Source of the DNA: Monodelphis domestica
Lineage: Eukaryota > Chordata > Mammalia > Didelphimorphia > Didelphidae
Assembly: GCF_027887165.1 (NCBI RefSeq)
Contig: NC_077230.1
Coordinates: 343,350,459 to 343,414,458, forward strand
DNA length: 64,000 nucleotides
Reading direction: 5' to 3'
In this document: in pieces, positions 12,131-22,829 of the stretch
How the letters are laid out: each line of letters opens with the position of its first letter
Position numbering within the stretch: the first letter of the stretch is position 1
The notes under the pieces: model-generated
The model's input: only the letters and a program-made list of their open reading frames with translations
Told to the model about the DNA's origin: nothing
Databases searched by the model: none
Program-made: the position numbers and the translations under genes

Positions 12131-12257
12131 AAATAGTTGGAAACAGTTTATTGAATAGGGAAATAACATTGTCAGATCTGTGCTTAATTTAAAGAAAATC
12201 ACTTGGGCAGTCTACCAAGTCCTATCAATTATAAACCCACAATCTCTCTCAAATCCC

Positions 12258-12495
12258 TTGTTGTTTTTTGTTGTTTATTCATTCTCAGTTGTATCTGATT
12301 CTTCATGACTCTTTTTACGGGTTTTCTCGGCCAAAAAAACCACTAGAGTAGTTTGCCATTTCTTTCTCCAGTTCATTTTACAGATGAAGAAACTGAGGCA
12401 AACAGGGTAAAGTGACTTTTCCAGGGTTGCACAGCTAGTAAGTATTTGAGTCCAGATTTTAACTCAGGAAGTTGAATCTTTCTACACCAGTGCTT
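12258..12495 (+). mobile_element. CORE-SINE (MON1-like)
   Basis: TTGTTGTTTATTCATTCTCA, CTTCATGACTCTTTTTACGG, AGATGAAGAAACTGAGGC and CACAGCTAGTAAGTATTTGA follow a marsupial SINE whose other copy here is at 18990-19215. Family name is tentative. Confidence 0.75.
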
Positions 12496-12565
12496 CCAAA
12501 CCCTCCCCCTCTACTTATTCCATTGTCACTACACTAATACAGGGTTTCCCTATAGTCACCTATCC

Positions 12566-13009
12566 CACTAATGGTGAACCTTTTACAGATGGAGTGCTGG
12601 GCCCCACCCCCACCCCACCAAGTGCCAGGCATGCCTCCCCTTACCACCCCCCCACCCCACCCCTGACATGGGAGGGGAAAAGTGCTCCCATTGGACTCTT
12701 CAGTGGAGGGGCGGGTGAAATGAGGAAGGGGACTGGCTCAAGCACTCCACTCCTGAACAGTTGTGCTGCCTATAAGCTGTCCACCTTACCCACTGTGCAC
12801 TCCCATTGAGCTGCTGGGCAGAGGGGCAAGGTATGTGAAAAAAAAATGTCATCAGGTACAGAGGAGAGGGGGGAGGGCAGTAGCTCCACCTGAGTCCCTC
12901 TGCCTTTCTGGTAACAAGAGGGGGCAGGGAGCACGCAGGGGATGACATGCCCACAGAGAGAGCTCTGCATGCCATCTTTGGCATCCATGCCATAGGTTCA
13001 CCATCACTG
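12566..13009 (+). mobile_element. OposCharlie-like hAT element, non-autonomous
   Basis: 444 bp with terminal inverted repeats: CACTAATGGTGAACCTTTTA at the left, and CAGTGATGGTGAACCTATGG reading inward from the right. Flanking 8-bp duplications ACCTATCC (12558-12565) and ACCTATGC (13010-13017) differ by one base, and 8 bp is the hAT hallmark. No transposase is present. An inner block (GCTGCTGGGCAGAGGGGC) is shared, in opposite orientation, with the element at 39204-39427. Confidence 0.88.
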
Positions 13010-13029
13010 ACCTATGCTATTACAATAAA

Positions 13030-13400
13030 ATCCTAAAAGCTTTTCCAACTTCTCTGTCTTCCACAAACAGATTGTGCCACTCCTTTCCTCTAAAACCTTC
13101 AAAGCCTCCCTTTGGAGTAAAATTCTAATTTCTTTGCCTGACATTCAAGGCCCTCCACAATTTGGTACCATCCTATTTTTTCTGACCTTATGTCACTTTA
13201 CAGCTCTCCATGTGCTCCAAGATCCAGCCAAAATGAACTAGTCACCAAAATATTGTCTTTTCCTACCTCCAGATCTTTTTTGCATGTTTCCCTTCTTGCT
13301 AGGAATCCTGCCTCCCACTCTACATGTTCCATAGGAACTAAAAGTAGAAATTATCTGTGTTTGAATCTTATCCCCCTCTTATGAGTTTCATGAACACAGA
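13030..13400 (+). mobile_element. Old L2 LINE 3' part
   Basis: ACATTCAAGGCCCTCCACAA, TTGTGCCACTCCTTTCCTC and AAAACCTTCAAAGCCTCCC match the L2 3' block. Diverged; ends near 13400. Confidence 0.6.
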
Positions 13401-14339
13401 AATCTTAACACCACATTACTCACATAATTGCCTATTAAGAGTTCTTTTAGAAATGACCCTGTAACACTTGTTTTTGCAAAACCAATTAATAACATTAGTC
13501 AAGTTATTACATGCCCATAATATATTAAAAGTCCTATTATCCCTGGCACTGCAGGGGATTCAACAGGAAAAGCATAACTAACAGAAGACTATCTTCAGAA
13601 ACTATGGACTAAGTATGATTTGGACAAGAAAGGCAAAAGCATAAATGGTTTGTTATTAACTATATATATATTATATTATATTAATATAAATGATATAGAT
13701 TAGTTGTTATTAGTTACATAAATTGTTTATTATATATCCCATCAAAACTTCTGAGAAGAAGAAGGAGCCCTGAGCCAAAAGACCTTGGCTTCCAATCCTG
13801 GCTCTACCACTAGCATACAGTAAGACTATGGGCAAGTCCCTTTGCAACTCAGATTCTGTCTCCTCATTTGTTTTCTTAGTATCTTCTTTATGCAATTATG
13901 TATTATAGTTACTGGAATATGATCATTTCCAACCACACACACATTATAAGTTCCATTTTAAAAAGGCATTGTATATTATAAACGTTGTATCTTTCCCAGC
14001 TTTGTACTGCTCTCTGCACAAAGCAGGCACTTGACAAATTATTGGTCAACTGAACTATCCTACCTACTCTGAAAAAAGCACTTTTTAAATTCTATAGTGT
14101 TGTATAAATGTAGGCTATTTATGTGTTCAATTGTTTTGGCTTAGATCTGTGATTTCATACAAGTAAAGGGCTCCTAATAGATCTACCAATGCTGAACTAG
14201 CATTTTTTTAGCAACTTATTCTTAGAAAGTTGGCTGGGGCACTAAGAGGTGGTCACACAGACAGTGTGTCACAGAGACGCTTTGAACAAAGGTATTCAGA
14301 AATAACAGACCAGCTCTCTATCTCCTATGAGCACTTCCA

Positions 14340-14530
14340 CTAATGTATCATTTACAAAAAGAAAAGTTAATCTGAAGTCAGAAGACCTGGGGAGTTCAAT
14401 TTCCTGCTCTGGCATTAACTGTGTGACCAATAACAAATCATTTTAGAAGTTAACTTCCTTTTATACCTCTGTTGAATGAGAACAATAATTCTTGGGCTGG
14501 TATTATCCAAGTTTGTAGTAGGAAAATGCT
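14340..14530 (+). mobile_element. MIR SINE
   Basis: AAGTCAGAAGACCTGG, CTGTGTGACCAATAACAAAT and the CAATAATTCTTGGGCTGG tail fit MIR. Old and diverged. Confidence 0.7.
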
Positions 14531-15184
14531 ATGTAGAGTGCAAATGCCAAGCAAATAAGCTATTTATTAGTAGTGGCTAAAAAGTTAGCTAATCATTTTG
14601 TATTCCTAGCATATGCTTTCATCACCGTCAACTCTAAGTTCCTCAAAGATAGCAAGCTCCACTTTACTGGCTCTGTGGAAGGAGATGAGACTCATCTCTG
14701 CAATTTAAAATTTTAGCTCTTCATAGAGTTCTAAACATAATAAGATCTCAATAAATTTAGTTAGTTGGTATTTTTCTTTCCTGGAGGAAGGAGGTTCAGA
14801 GGAAAAGTTCTCAGCTGAGTCTTTAAGGAGGTGAAATGACTAGCATAAATTCACTTCCAGGTTCCCACCTCCAAGGATATAGATGACATTATAATGTCTT
14901 TTGTAATATAATTCATCATAATGCTAATATAACTTTTAAAAACTTTAAATCAGTGATTAATTATAAACCTTAATAAAAAAACTTCAAAGCATAATCTCCA
15001 CAATTTCAAAGCCAGCACTTGGAAATAATCGGAACATAGGTAACAGCATATCCCATTAGAACAAAAGGCCAAGAATGAGCAGTACCATTACAGAGAAGCA
15101 CAGAACTTTGTCATTAGATTAACCCCCAGGTTTTACACCTCCAGGACAGTGAGAAGGAATGCATATATTAGAAACAGGACAGGA

Positions 15185-15300
15185 CTTAAAAGTCAGAAGA
15201 CCTAATAATTGTGAAGAAACTCAACTCCACCTTCTCAGTATCTAGCATATTTGTGGGCAAGTCACTCAACTTCCAAGTCTTATTCCCTCTCCATCTGAAT
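15185..15300 (+). mobile_element. MIR SINE fragment
   Basis: AAAAGTCAGAAGACCT and GGGCAAGTCACTCAACTTCC fit the MIR core; short and diverged. Confidence 0.5.
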
Positions 15301-15617
15301 TTGAATCAGGAAAAACAAGAAATGTATAATCAAAAGAAAGACAGCAAGAAAAACACTACTAATACACACATGTATATTCTAAAGCTTTTGTAATGGTTAG
15401 ACAAGTTTAGAGATTAATATTCTTGTTTAGTCAGGAATCACATTTTAATCTACATACTCTTAAAATATACACACGAATAGGCAGGAATGGGTTTTAAAAT
15501 CAAAGGTCAGTTCTTGGGATATCATATTCAAAGTACTTTCTGCCAACACAAAATGAATGCAGCCCTGGCTGTGGGTGGGCAGAGAACCAGAATAACAACA
15601 CCTTTTAAAAGGTGTCT

Positions 15618-15819
15618 GGGGGCAGCTGGGTAGCTCAGTGGATTGAGAGCTAGGCCTAGAGATGGGAGGTCCTAGGTTCAAATCTGGCCTCAGACACTTC
15701 CCAGCTGTGTGACCCTGGGCAAGTCACTTGACCCCCATTGCCTAGCCCTTACCACTCTTCTGCCTTGGAGCCAATACACAGTATTGACTCCAAGACAGAA
15801 GGTAAGGGTTTAAAAAAAA
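15618..15819 (+). mobile_element. Marsupial tRNA-derived SINE with target duplications
   Basis: A full-length, well-kept copy: GGGGCAGCTGGGTAGCTCAG head, GGTTCAAATCTGGCCTCAGA box, 3' half CCTTGGAGCCAATACACAGT and poly(A). Target duplications AAAAGGTGTCT lie at 15607-15617 and 15820-15830. It is a useful reference copy for the family in this window. Confidence 0.94.
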
Positions 15820-16359
15820 AAAAGGTGTCTCATATCAAGCCTAGAAATCTGAGCATTCCAACCCAGATAGTGAACCATGTCTGCTTTCCAGCATACTAAA
15901 TAAAAGTCAAGAGAGGAAAGAACTCAAGAGTCTTCAATATAACCACCCAAAGAATTCCAAAAGGATGACACCTATGGAAGATGCCATAGCCACACTTACT
16001 ATTTGTATGGCATGCAACACTTTGCTAAGATCCCAAGAATTTGACAAACACTAAAAACGACCAAGGATCACAGAAAATAATTTGCAAGAACCTCAAAAAC
16101 CATAAAAATGTTGTCTAATTTGTTTGAGAGTCCGTTACAACACTCCATAAGTTAAATATAATAGTATTCAGGAAGATCTTTTAGGTTAACCAATGTTCTC
16201 TCTCCCTTACCTCATCCCAAATCTCAAGGCTCCCCATCCTAAAACCTGATGGTCCACTTTCTCCAAGTTTCCTTATTATCTTAGCCAGGAGTTTTCTTCA
16301 TTCCCAAATTCCTCACCAGCATAATAAACTGGGCTAAAAATGTCACCAAGGCCTTCCCT

Positions 16360-16490
16360 TAACAATCTTAGAGCTGGAAAGGCCCTTAGAAATCACCTGG
16401 TCCCACTCCCTTACCTTACAAATGAAGGAATGAAGGCAGAGAGAGGCTGAGTGACTTGCTTATGGTCAGAGTGCTAACAAGCCGGGATAG
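16360..16490 (+). mobile_element. Old MIR/CORE-SINE fragment
   Basis: TTAGAGCTGGAAAGGCCCTT, TTACAAATGAAGGAATGAAG and GACTTGCTTATGGTCAGAG form the usual motif series. Similar decayed pieces recur at 33.38-33.56, 35.74-35.99, 38.0-38.15, 41.1-41.29, 45.14-45.28, 47.09-47.25, 56.48-56.64, 57.55-57.70 and 58.77-58.94 kb. Confidence 0.55.
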
Positions 16491-16749
16491 AGGAGATTTT
16501 TTTAGCCTCCAAAACCAAAGTTCTCTTCTTGCCCACTGCCAAGCAAAGTGTCACCTGACAGTTTTAATTTTATTTTATAACAAGCTGCCTCCCTCACATC
16601 CTAAAATCCTCTCCACCTCCTCTATTCCTCTTTTCCTGTCCCCTCCCTTTCATATTTATACTCTTAAATACCACTTGGGATCCTTAAGTATTAAGGAGGA
16701 AGGAGATAGAGAAGGAAAGGAGTAGCCCTATCAGAGAACTGAAAGAGGG

Positions 16750-17590
16750 GGAAAGACCCAGAAACTATGAGAAAGACCATGAAGCCACAAGTGACAGTGG
16801 ACTCTGAGAGGTGAACCTGACACCTCTACAGAGAAAAGTGGTCTCTGAAGAAAGGCTGACCCCCTTTTCACCCAACCTCCCACCCTGGAACCCGGAAGTA
16901 TCCAAGTGGGAAATACCTATCACAGCTACCCTGAAGGAGATGATCCTGGGGAAGTAACCAAGAAGCCCTGGAAAGTCAGTGATCACTGGGTTGAGTGACT
17001 ATGAAACCATACCACCACTACTAGACGGCCTTCTTTAAATAACCTTAAAAAAGCCCACTAAAGGAAATGTCTCCTGGAGGAGGAGACGTCCCTCGGAGGG
17101 AAGTGTAACCCTGAGACTTGGGGAGAGTTGACCACATAACATACCCACTCCCCTCTACAGTGTTGCATGGGGGGTTGAGGGGCAGTGATGGAAAGAATGG
17201 TATGTGTGATTTAAGGGGACAGTGAGACTGTGCCTGGCATTAAAAGAACAGGGGGTCAGGGGTATTAGGGGAGTAACTATGAAACCTAGAGGGGAGGGGG
17301 GGGGGGGGAGGAGGTGTGACTATGAAGCCCAGGGGACGGGAAGATGACCAAGAAACCTGGAAAGAATAGTAGGGGAGGAGGCCCTGAAGCCTAAAAAAGT
17401 GAAGGGCTGACTCTTAAGTGCAGCGCGGACAGTGGTAGGCAATTATGAAGACCAGATAAGGCAGTGAAGAAGGGGAGTGACCAAGAAGCCCAGATGGGAC
17501 GGGAAGCGGAGGGGGTGTGGGGGTGATGATGAAGCCCAGAGAAGAAAGTAAAGAAGGGGGACGACCAAGAAGCCCAGAGGGGACTGTGTC
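16750..17590. repeat. Degenerate minisatellite, unit like GACCAAGAAGCCCAGAG
   Basis: About ten imperfect copies of a purine-rich unit are spaced irregularly: GACCATGAAGCC (16776), AACCAAGAAGCCCTGG (16957), GACTATGAAACC (16997), AACTATGAAACC (17275), GACTATGAAGCCCAGG (17317), GACCAAGAAACCTGG (17345), ATTATGAAGACCAG (17442), GACCAAGAAGCCCAGA (17479), GATGATGAAGCCCAGA (17525) and GACCAAGAAGCCCAGA (17564). The array abuts the UVRAG CpG island on its intron side and includes a G-run (about 17287-17308). An expanded, decayed tandem repeat is the simplest reading. Confidence 0.6.
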
Positions 17591-18340
17591 CGGGAGCTGG
17601 AGAGGCGAGCGTGACCCCGGAGCCTCAGGAGACAGAGCCTCCGCGGCCCCTGGGAGGCGCCCGTGCCGCCCTCGGGCCCCGTCCGGGGTAGAAGCCCAGG
17701 CATCCTAGGACTGGTGCCCGGCGCGCGGTACCGCTCACCTGCTGCGACGGCAGCTCCACATGCAGGGCCCGCGAGGAGGAGGCGGCAGAAGGGCCCGGGG
17801 CCAGTGGGGACACCCCGGCGCCCGGCAAGGCGACCACGGCGGCTGCGGCGGTGGAGCCGCTCATCGCGAGCCCGGGGCTGACCCGCGGTGCCGTTCGCTC
17901 TCCTCCCGCATCAGCACCCCACGCCGCTTCCTCCCGTCCTTTGGCGCGCTCAACCCTTCCGTATCTCCAGCACTTCAGCAGGCGAGCCGATAATTCTTCC
18001 GCGGTCCGCCTCCACCGCTGCTCACGGAAGGGCCATATTACCGCAGTGCAAAACCTCTCTACCGGGCCGGCCGCTGCCGAGACCCAACGCGCTCATTGGC
18101 CCCGCTCCACAGGGGGCGGGATCATATGCAGCCTCAGCCCCGTGCTATTGGAAAGACATCTTGTCTATCAATCCCGAGGAGGCCCGGGAAGCAGGGCGGG
18201 CACCGAACGGCCTAAATTGCGTCCGTAGAACAGGAGTGAAGCCGGGGGAGTGGATTTTGACTGGGCTGCGGACTCCCGCGAGGGCAGAGCCTCGTGACAA
18301 GAGCTGTTGGCTTATTGGTCTAGGTCACCGTCGATCGAAG
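17560..18340 (-). promoter_or_regulatory. UVRAG: CpG island promoter of UVRAG
   Basis: This is the only long GC- and CpG-rich stretch in the window and it covers UVRAG exon 1 and its upstream side. Inverted CCAAT boxes (ATTGG on plus, CCAAT in gene orientation) lie at 18095-18099, 18147-18151 and 18314-18318, and a GC box at 18112-18120. There is no clear TATA box, as usual for a housekeeping gene. The transcription start is probably between about 17900 and 18100, but it cannot be fixed from sequence. Confidence 0.85.
17739..17864 (-). CDS. UVRAG: UVRAG exon 1 (start codon, first 42 codons)
   Basis: UVRAG is a subunit of the Beclin1-VPS34 PI3-kinase complex II and acts in autophagosome maturation, endosome traffic and DNA-damage response. 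This exon starts at the ATG on 17864-17862, reads MSGSTAAAAVVALPGAGVSP and ends SRALHVELPSQQ, followed by a CAG|GTGAGC donor. The ending ARALHVELPSQQ is identical to human UVRAG at its exon 1/2 junction; the Ala/Pro-rich beginning is variable between mammals. The C2-domain exon that follows in human (RRLRHLRNIA...) was not found in 1-17738, so intron 1 runs off the left edge. The exon sits in a CpG island, and the position downstream of DGAT2 on the same strand matches human synteny. Confidence 0.93.
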
Positions 18341-18391
18341 TGAAAGGGTAGAGAGAGGCGGGAACTGAGAGGAACGCCATGGTTCTCCCCT

Positions 18392-18399
18392 GTCACGTG
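18392..18399. promoter_or_regulatory. CLEAR-like E-box GTCACGTG
   Basis: GTCACGTG matches the core of the CLEAR element (GTCACGTGAC) bound by TFEB/TFE3, about 530 bp upstream of the UVRAG ATG. UVRAG has been reported as a TFEB-responsive autophagy gene, so the site is plausible. Binding is inferred; USF or MYC/MAX could use the same core. Confidence 0.5.
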
Positions 18400-18464
18400 C
18401 AAGTGTCTGTAGGATCATCTGAGTAATGACAATCTTTGCTATGAGCCACTTCCGCCCGGACACA

Positions 18465-18478
18465 GTTACCATAGTAAC
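18465..18478. promoter_or_regulatory. X-box palindrome (RFX-type site)
   Basis: GTTACCATAGTAAC is a 14-bp near-perfect inverted repeat fitting the RFX consensus GTNRCC-N0-3-RGYAAC. It lies about 600 bp upstream of the UVRAG ATG, next to an ETS-like CACTTCCGCCC at 18448-18458. RFX sites are often found in promoters of ciliary and housekeeping genes. Function is inferred from the motif only. Confidence 0.5.
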
Positions 18479-18567
18479 GAACTACCCAGGAAGAGGGGAG
18501 GGGTTAGGAGAAGTACCAGACAAGCATCAGGAAGGCGAGGGTGCTAGAATTACTCTTCTTTTGAGAA

Positions 18568-18573
18568 CACGTG
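18568..18573. promoter_or_regulatory. Second E-box CACGTG
   Basis: CACGTG lies about 170 bp upstream of the CLEAR-like site, in AACACGTGGGG context. It is a possible USF/TFE-family site; no more than the motif supports it. Confidence 0.35.
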
Positions 18574-18699
18574 GGGCCCTGACGGCAATGTAGAACGAAC
18601 TGATAGTTAACAAACGTTTGCTGAACACCTTGTTTGGCTCCCCACTACCAGACATAATAATAATTAGTAGTTGTGCAACTCAACAAACATTTAACCTGT

Positions 18700-18900
18700 G
18701 CACCGAATAGAGGTCTGGACTTGACGCCAGGAATTGCTTTGGAATTCTGCCTTTGACAGTTAATTAGCTGTGCGACCCGACTTAATTCTCTATGCCGCAG
18801 TTAACTCCCCGGTAAAATGAAGATAAGACCTGTAGTACCTGGTAAAGGAGTTTACAGCCTGTCAGAGGAGCGTAAAAATCTAAGCATAATAAAGATGATA
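18700..18900 (+). mobile_element. MIR SINE
   Basis: GGACTTGACGCCAGGAATTG, GCTGTGCGACCCGACTTAAT and CCCCGGTAAAATGAAGATAA follow the MIR order. Unusually rich in CpG for an old SINE, perhaps because it sits near the UVRAG CpG island. Confidence 0.65.
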
Positions 18901-18989
18901 AAAGCCACCTCCACCTCTGGCTAGCAATTTGTAATCTCCATTTTATGGATGAGTAAAAAGAAGGATTGTTAACACAAGGTCACATAGCT

Positions 18990-19215
18990 CAGTTCAGTCG
19001 TTTTTCAGGAATGTCTGAAACTTCGTGACCCCATTTAGTGTTTTCTTGGCAAAGATCCCGGAGGGGATGTCATTTCCTTCTCCAGATCATTTTGCAGATG
19101 AGGAAACTGAAGTAAAAAAGGTTGAGTGACTAGTCCAGGGTTATACACCTAGTAAGTGTCTGAAGCCAAATTTGAACTCAGTTGTTCCTAACTCTCAGTT
19201 CCACTTAGCTTCCTG
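18990..19215 (+). mobile_element. CORE-SINE (MON1-like)
   Basis: AGTTCAGTCGTTTTTCAGG, AACTTCGTGACCCCATTTAG, CATTTTGCAGATGAGGAAAC and AAATTTGAACTCAG; same family as 12258-12495. Confidence 0.75.
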
Positions 19216-19259
19216 TCACATAGCTACTAAGTGGCTAATTCACGAAGCAACTTAACTGT

Positions 19260-19435
19260 GGTGGAATAAGTAATAGGTTTTAAGTCAGACTTGGTTTAAA
19301 TTCTAGCCTTGATACTTATCACCCCTAAGACCTTAAGCAAGTCATTTAATATCTCTTAGATTCAAGTTTCTTTGGCTATAAAATAGAACTAGATGACCTC
19401 TAAGGTCCTTGTCAACTCCAAATCCTGTGATATTG
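19260..19435 (+). mobile_element. MIR-type SINE
   Basis: TTTTAAGTCAGACTTGG, GCAAGTCATTTAATATCTCT and the tail ACTAGATGACCTCTAAGGTC, the last being an L3-like 3' end as in MIR3-type elements. Confidence 0.6.
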
Positions 19436-19510
19436 TGAACCTACATATTCCAAACCCAGGGTCAAATATAAAGCAAATTCTCCAGCTTGGCATTCAAGCC
19501 CTCAACCTAG

Positions 19511-19610
<100 letters not shown>

Positions 19611-19959
19611 ACCCATTTCAAACTCTCTGCTACCAAAATTGATGTTCTTAGCTTAGAAACAATGACCAAACTTTATTATTGTGTTCAGTTCTCTCCTTCA
19701 AGCTCCAAAGGGATGCTTTAAAAAAGCACACTTGATAAAAGAAAAATTGTCCGAGGCATTATTTACCTTCAGTACCCCCATCAGGCAGCTCCTATTGTAA
19801 AAAGAAGGTAATTCAATAAAACTGGTACAAAGGATAAATGACAGAAATGTAAATTCAAGAAGTCACAAAATTCTTCCTATCCTTTGACCTAATGATCTGA
19901 TTGAGCAAATACCCCAAGGATATCAAGGAGAGGAGAAAAGGTCCCATATAAATAAATCA

Positions 19960-20880
19960 ACAAGAAATTATTGTTCTTGCTATGTTTCAATCAATGTACT
20001 GGTGAAAATACAAAGGAAAAGCAAAAACTGCCACTCTGAGCCTTAAAATAATTCTAAGAGGAATTCTAAGAGGCAGAGGTAAACAGGAAGAGCATTCCAG
20101 TTGGGAAGACAGCCAGGACAGAGATAGATATTAGTGTATTATATGAAGAATAACCAATATAGCAGTACTTTTGAGTGGGGGGGAAAGGAATAAAATGGAA
20201 AAAGCAAGAGGGATCTGGTTGTAGAGAGCTTTAAATGCCAATAATGTTTTGTCTGATTCTAGAGATAATAGTCATTGGAATTTACTGGATGGGAAGAAGC
20301 AGGTGGGGGAGTGGGGGTTGACATGGTCAAGCTCATAATTTAAGAAAATTAATTTGACAGCTGTATGGACCAAATAAGAGTGAAAACTACTAAAGGCAAA
20401 CAGGCAAATCAGAGATGATGAGGGCCTGAATAGGGGCACAACTGTGTGAGGAGAGAGAAGAGGGTGTATCTGAGATGTTGTAAGAAGGGGGAAAATGACA
20501 AAATTAGGCAGCTGCCTGGATATGTAGGAAAGTAAAGAGTTAAAGATGATACCTAAGCTGTAAACATAGGTGCCTGAGAAAATGGTAGGGAAGACAAGGA
20601 AATTTGGAATGGAGATATGTTTGAGAAAAAAACATACCCAACTGAACTTTTTTTTTTTTTTGGCATATGTTGAATTTAAGATGCCTAAAGAAAGTTCAAA
20701 ATACCTAAAAGATGAGTTGGTACTATGCAAGACTGGAGCTTAGGGCAGAATTTAGGACTGAATATGTAGATTTGGGAATTATCAGCATAGATATGATCAT
20801 CTAATCCATGGAAGCTAATAAAACCCAGGTTCTTGATTCTCATCAGAGCTTCTGGCTTCCAGCTTTGAGAGAGATGAATG
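19960..20880 (+). repeat. Unnamed old interspersed repeat, long copy
   Basis: The longest copy in the window. Landmarks are AGAGCATTCCAGTTGGGAAG, AATAGTCATTGGAATTTACT, GAGATGTTGTAAGAAGGG, TTGAATTTAAGATGCCTAAA and TTTGGGAATTATCAGCATAG. Related to the copies at 11.2, 22.8, 51.9 and 62 kb. The 152-residue minus-strand open frame over it is not a gene. Confidence 0.6.
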
Positions 20881-22284
20881 GTGCCAACCTCTCTTCTGGT
20901 TGCTGAAGTTAACATGAGAGTGAGAGAATAAGGCAAATTTCATGTCCCTAACCACAGTTCAACAATCTAGGTTACATTAGCATTCTTTGATGATATGTTA
21001 AAGTGTTAAGCTGGAATCTTGACACCATTTTCCCAAATTGATGGAGATGGATTACTCAGCACTATGTGCCTGAAGGAGGAAGAGTTGGTAGAGGGCTTAG
21101 GAGGGTAAAGATCTTTGTCTTCTGGCTTTGAAAGCAAAGAAAGCAATCATAAAGTTCTATGTTCTTTTCAGGGAGACATCTCTGAAATGAATGAAACACT
21201 GCAGAAAAGTCAACATGTTGAAGATGTGTTACCTTGGTCATTTCTCTATCCTCACAACTTTGGGGAATTTCACCCTAGATGACATTTGAGACTAGAACTA
21301 GGATTCTCTCTCTCTGTCAAGCTGAAATATATCACTCTGAAAGGAAGAGCTCATTCATTCTGTATATCATCTAATATATTCTCAGCTTTATAATGTTATG
21401 CTTAAAACTCTTTGGAAACTGTTTATTAGTTTGTAATTATTGATTACATAGTGAAAATGGGTCAGATAATGAAAAGGCACATAGTCACATAGATGAGAGG
21501 CTAGCTAATCTGAGCTTGCTGCTCACCTTGCATCTCTGTTCACTCCCACTGCTTGGTCAGAAAAAGACCTGCAAGCTTCCTTGATCCATAACTTATACCC
21601 CTGTGGCATCACTTTTTCTGGTAGTCTCCCCACCAGACATATACAGACTTGCCCTTTGTCTGGATCAGAAGCCATTTCTCTGAACGCCAGGAGTCACATG
21701 AGACAATAAATAAGTGTCTTCCAAGGTACCAAGGAGCCAGCCATGAGGTTTCTTCCAGAATACATATGCATCTCTCCTCCTTTATACAGATAAGCTTCAC
21801 TTGTTTTTATTCTAACCAAAGGATGAGGGGTGAGACTGAAATTAATTTTGAAATTCAAAAGGAAATAGGGATACAGATTTATGTTAAATTCTCACACTAA
21901 CTTCTCTGTTTTTTGTTTGCTGTTAGTTTAGACAAATGGGTTGATTTTCTTTTCACTATATGGTCTGTGTAAGGAAAGGGAATCAAGTCTTAGATATATA
22001 GCTTAGAGTACTCTTTTCCCATTAAAGGATAGCAGTCATGAGCCATCTTGATCCTAAAGATTATTTCCCTTACAATAACAGCAGATAGAGAAAATTCTAG
22101 CCCAGTACTCCACCTATCTGAGAAAAATGGTGTAGCTAGCCTTGTAGCATCAGCCTTCTGCTCCTTTCCTAGATGGAATTGGCTTCTCTTATAGAAAGAT
22201 GGGCAGAGGAGCCACTAGATCTATTTATGCCTCACAGCAAGCCATATCTAGATAGACCCATGAACACACATATCCCGTATGAAC

Positions 22285-22339
<55 letters not shown>
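22285..22339. repeat. (CA)n microsatellite
   Basis: About 27 CA units, interrupted once near the left end. Likely polymorphic; potential Z-DNA. Confidence 0.97.
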
Positions 22340-22341
<2 letters not shown>

Positions 22342-22829
22342 CCATAAGATATTTTCTAAAATCCATTTCTTCCTCTATGATCCACCAATATAAAATCGAT
22401 GCTTTGCTTAATATCCAGCTCAAGGCACACTTCCTCCAGCAAACCTCCCCTGAAGATTTTAGTCACCACTGCTAACTCAGTTCTTTTCCACTTTCTACAG
22501 ATCCTAATTCCAAATCCAGTGTTCTTTCGATTATTGTATGTTATCAGTTATCAAACAAATAAGAAACAGTAGGCACAAAGGCTTGGAAGCAATGATGAGC
22601 AAAGAGCAAGACATAAAAGAAAGAATGATCAAAACTGGAAAAGGTGGACAGAGGACAAAGTATCTTCGGGAGAAAACAAAGTTTCCCAAAGAACAAGTAA
22701 TTAGAAAGAGTGAGAGAGTATGAGTTCTAGGGTAAGAGGATTTTGTTAGAAAGGGGGACTCAGAGAGTACAATGAAAGGAGGTGATAGGCACTGGAGAGG
22801 AATAGGAATTAATCAAATGGGCATGGAAA

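Larger units (their letters stand above)
11205..12210 (+). repeat. Unnamed old interspersed repeat, split by an L1 and a SINE
   Basis: It starts with the TTTATTTAGCAACTACTGGG-type motif and passes through AGTGTACATTCTAATGGGG and CTTGAGCTATGTCTTGAAGG to GGGAAATAACATTGTCAGAT. Relatives lie at 19.96-20.88, 22.83-23.26, 40.6-41.08, 51.86-52.64 and 61.98-62.51 kb. I do not recall the family name. The interruptions are the L1 at 11431-11651 and the SINE at 11922-12130. Confidence 0.6.
1..17738 (-). other. UVRAG: UVRAG intron 1 (partial)
   Basis: This is at least 17.7 kb downstream of the UVRAG exon 1 donor. No UVRAG exon 2 was recognised. The intron is filled with repeats: L1 tails (1-3.3 kb), L2 (3.6-5.5, 10.6-11.0 and 13.0-13.4 kb), an ERV fossil (6.7-9.2 kb), SINEs and a hAT element. 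Between 9.2 and 10.2 kb and between 13.4 and 14.3 kb nothing clear was seen apart from AT-rich sequence. Confidence 0.85.

Noticed and set aside
15618-15700. Possible tRNA gene (A- and B-box-like motifs)
   Set aside because: It is the tRNA-derived head of a SINE, followed by the SINE body and poly(A), with target duplications. The same holds for the other SINE copies.
17851-18343. Plus-strand open frames of 125 and 151 codons in the CpG island
   Set aside because: GC-rich sequence has few stops; they overlap the UVRAG promoter in the opposite direction and show no known domain. A divergent transcript remains possible but unsupported.
20272-20730. 152-codon minus-strand open frame
   Set aside because: Lies wholly in an old interspersed repeat; no domain and composition is repeat-like.
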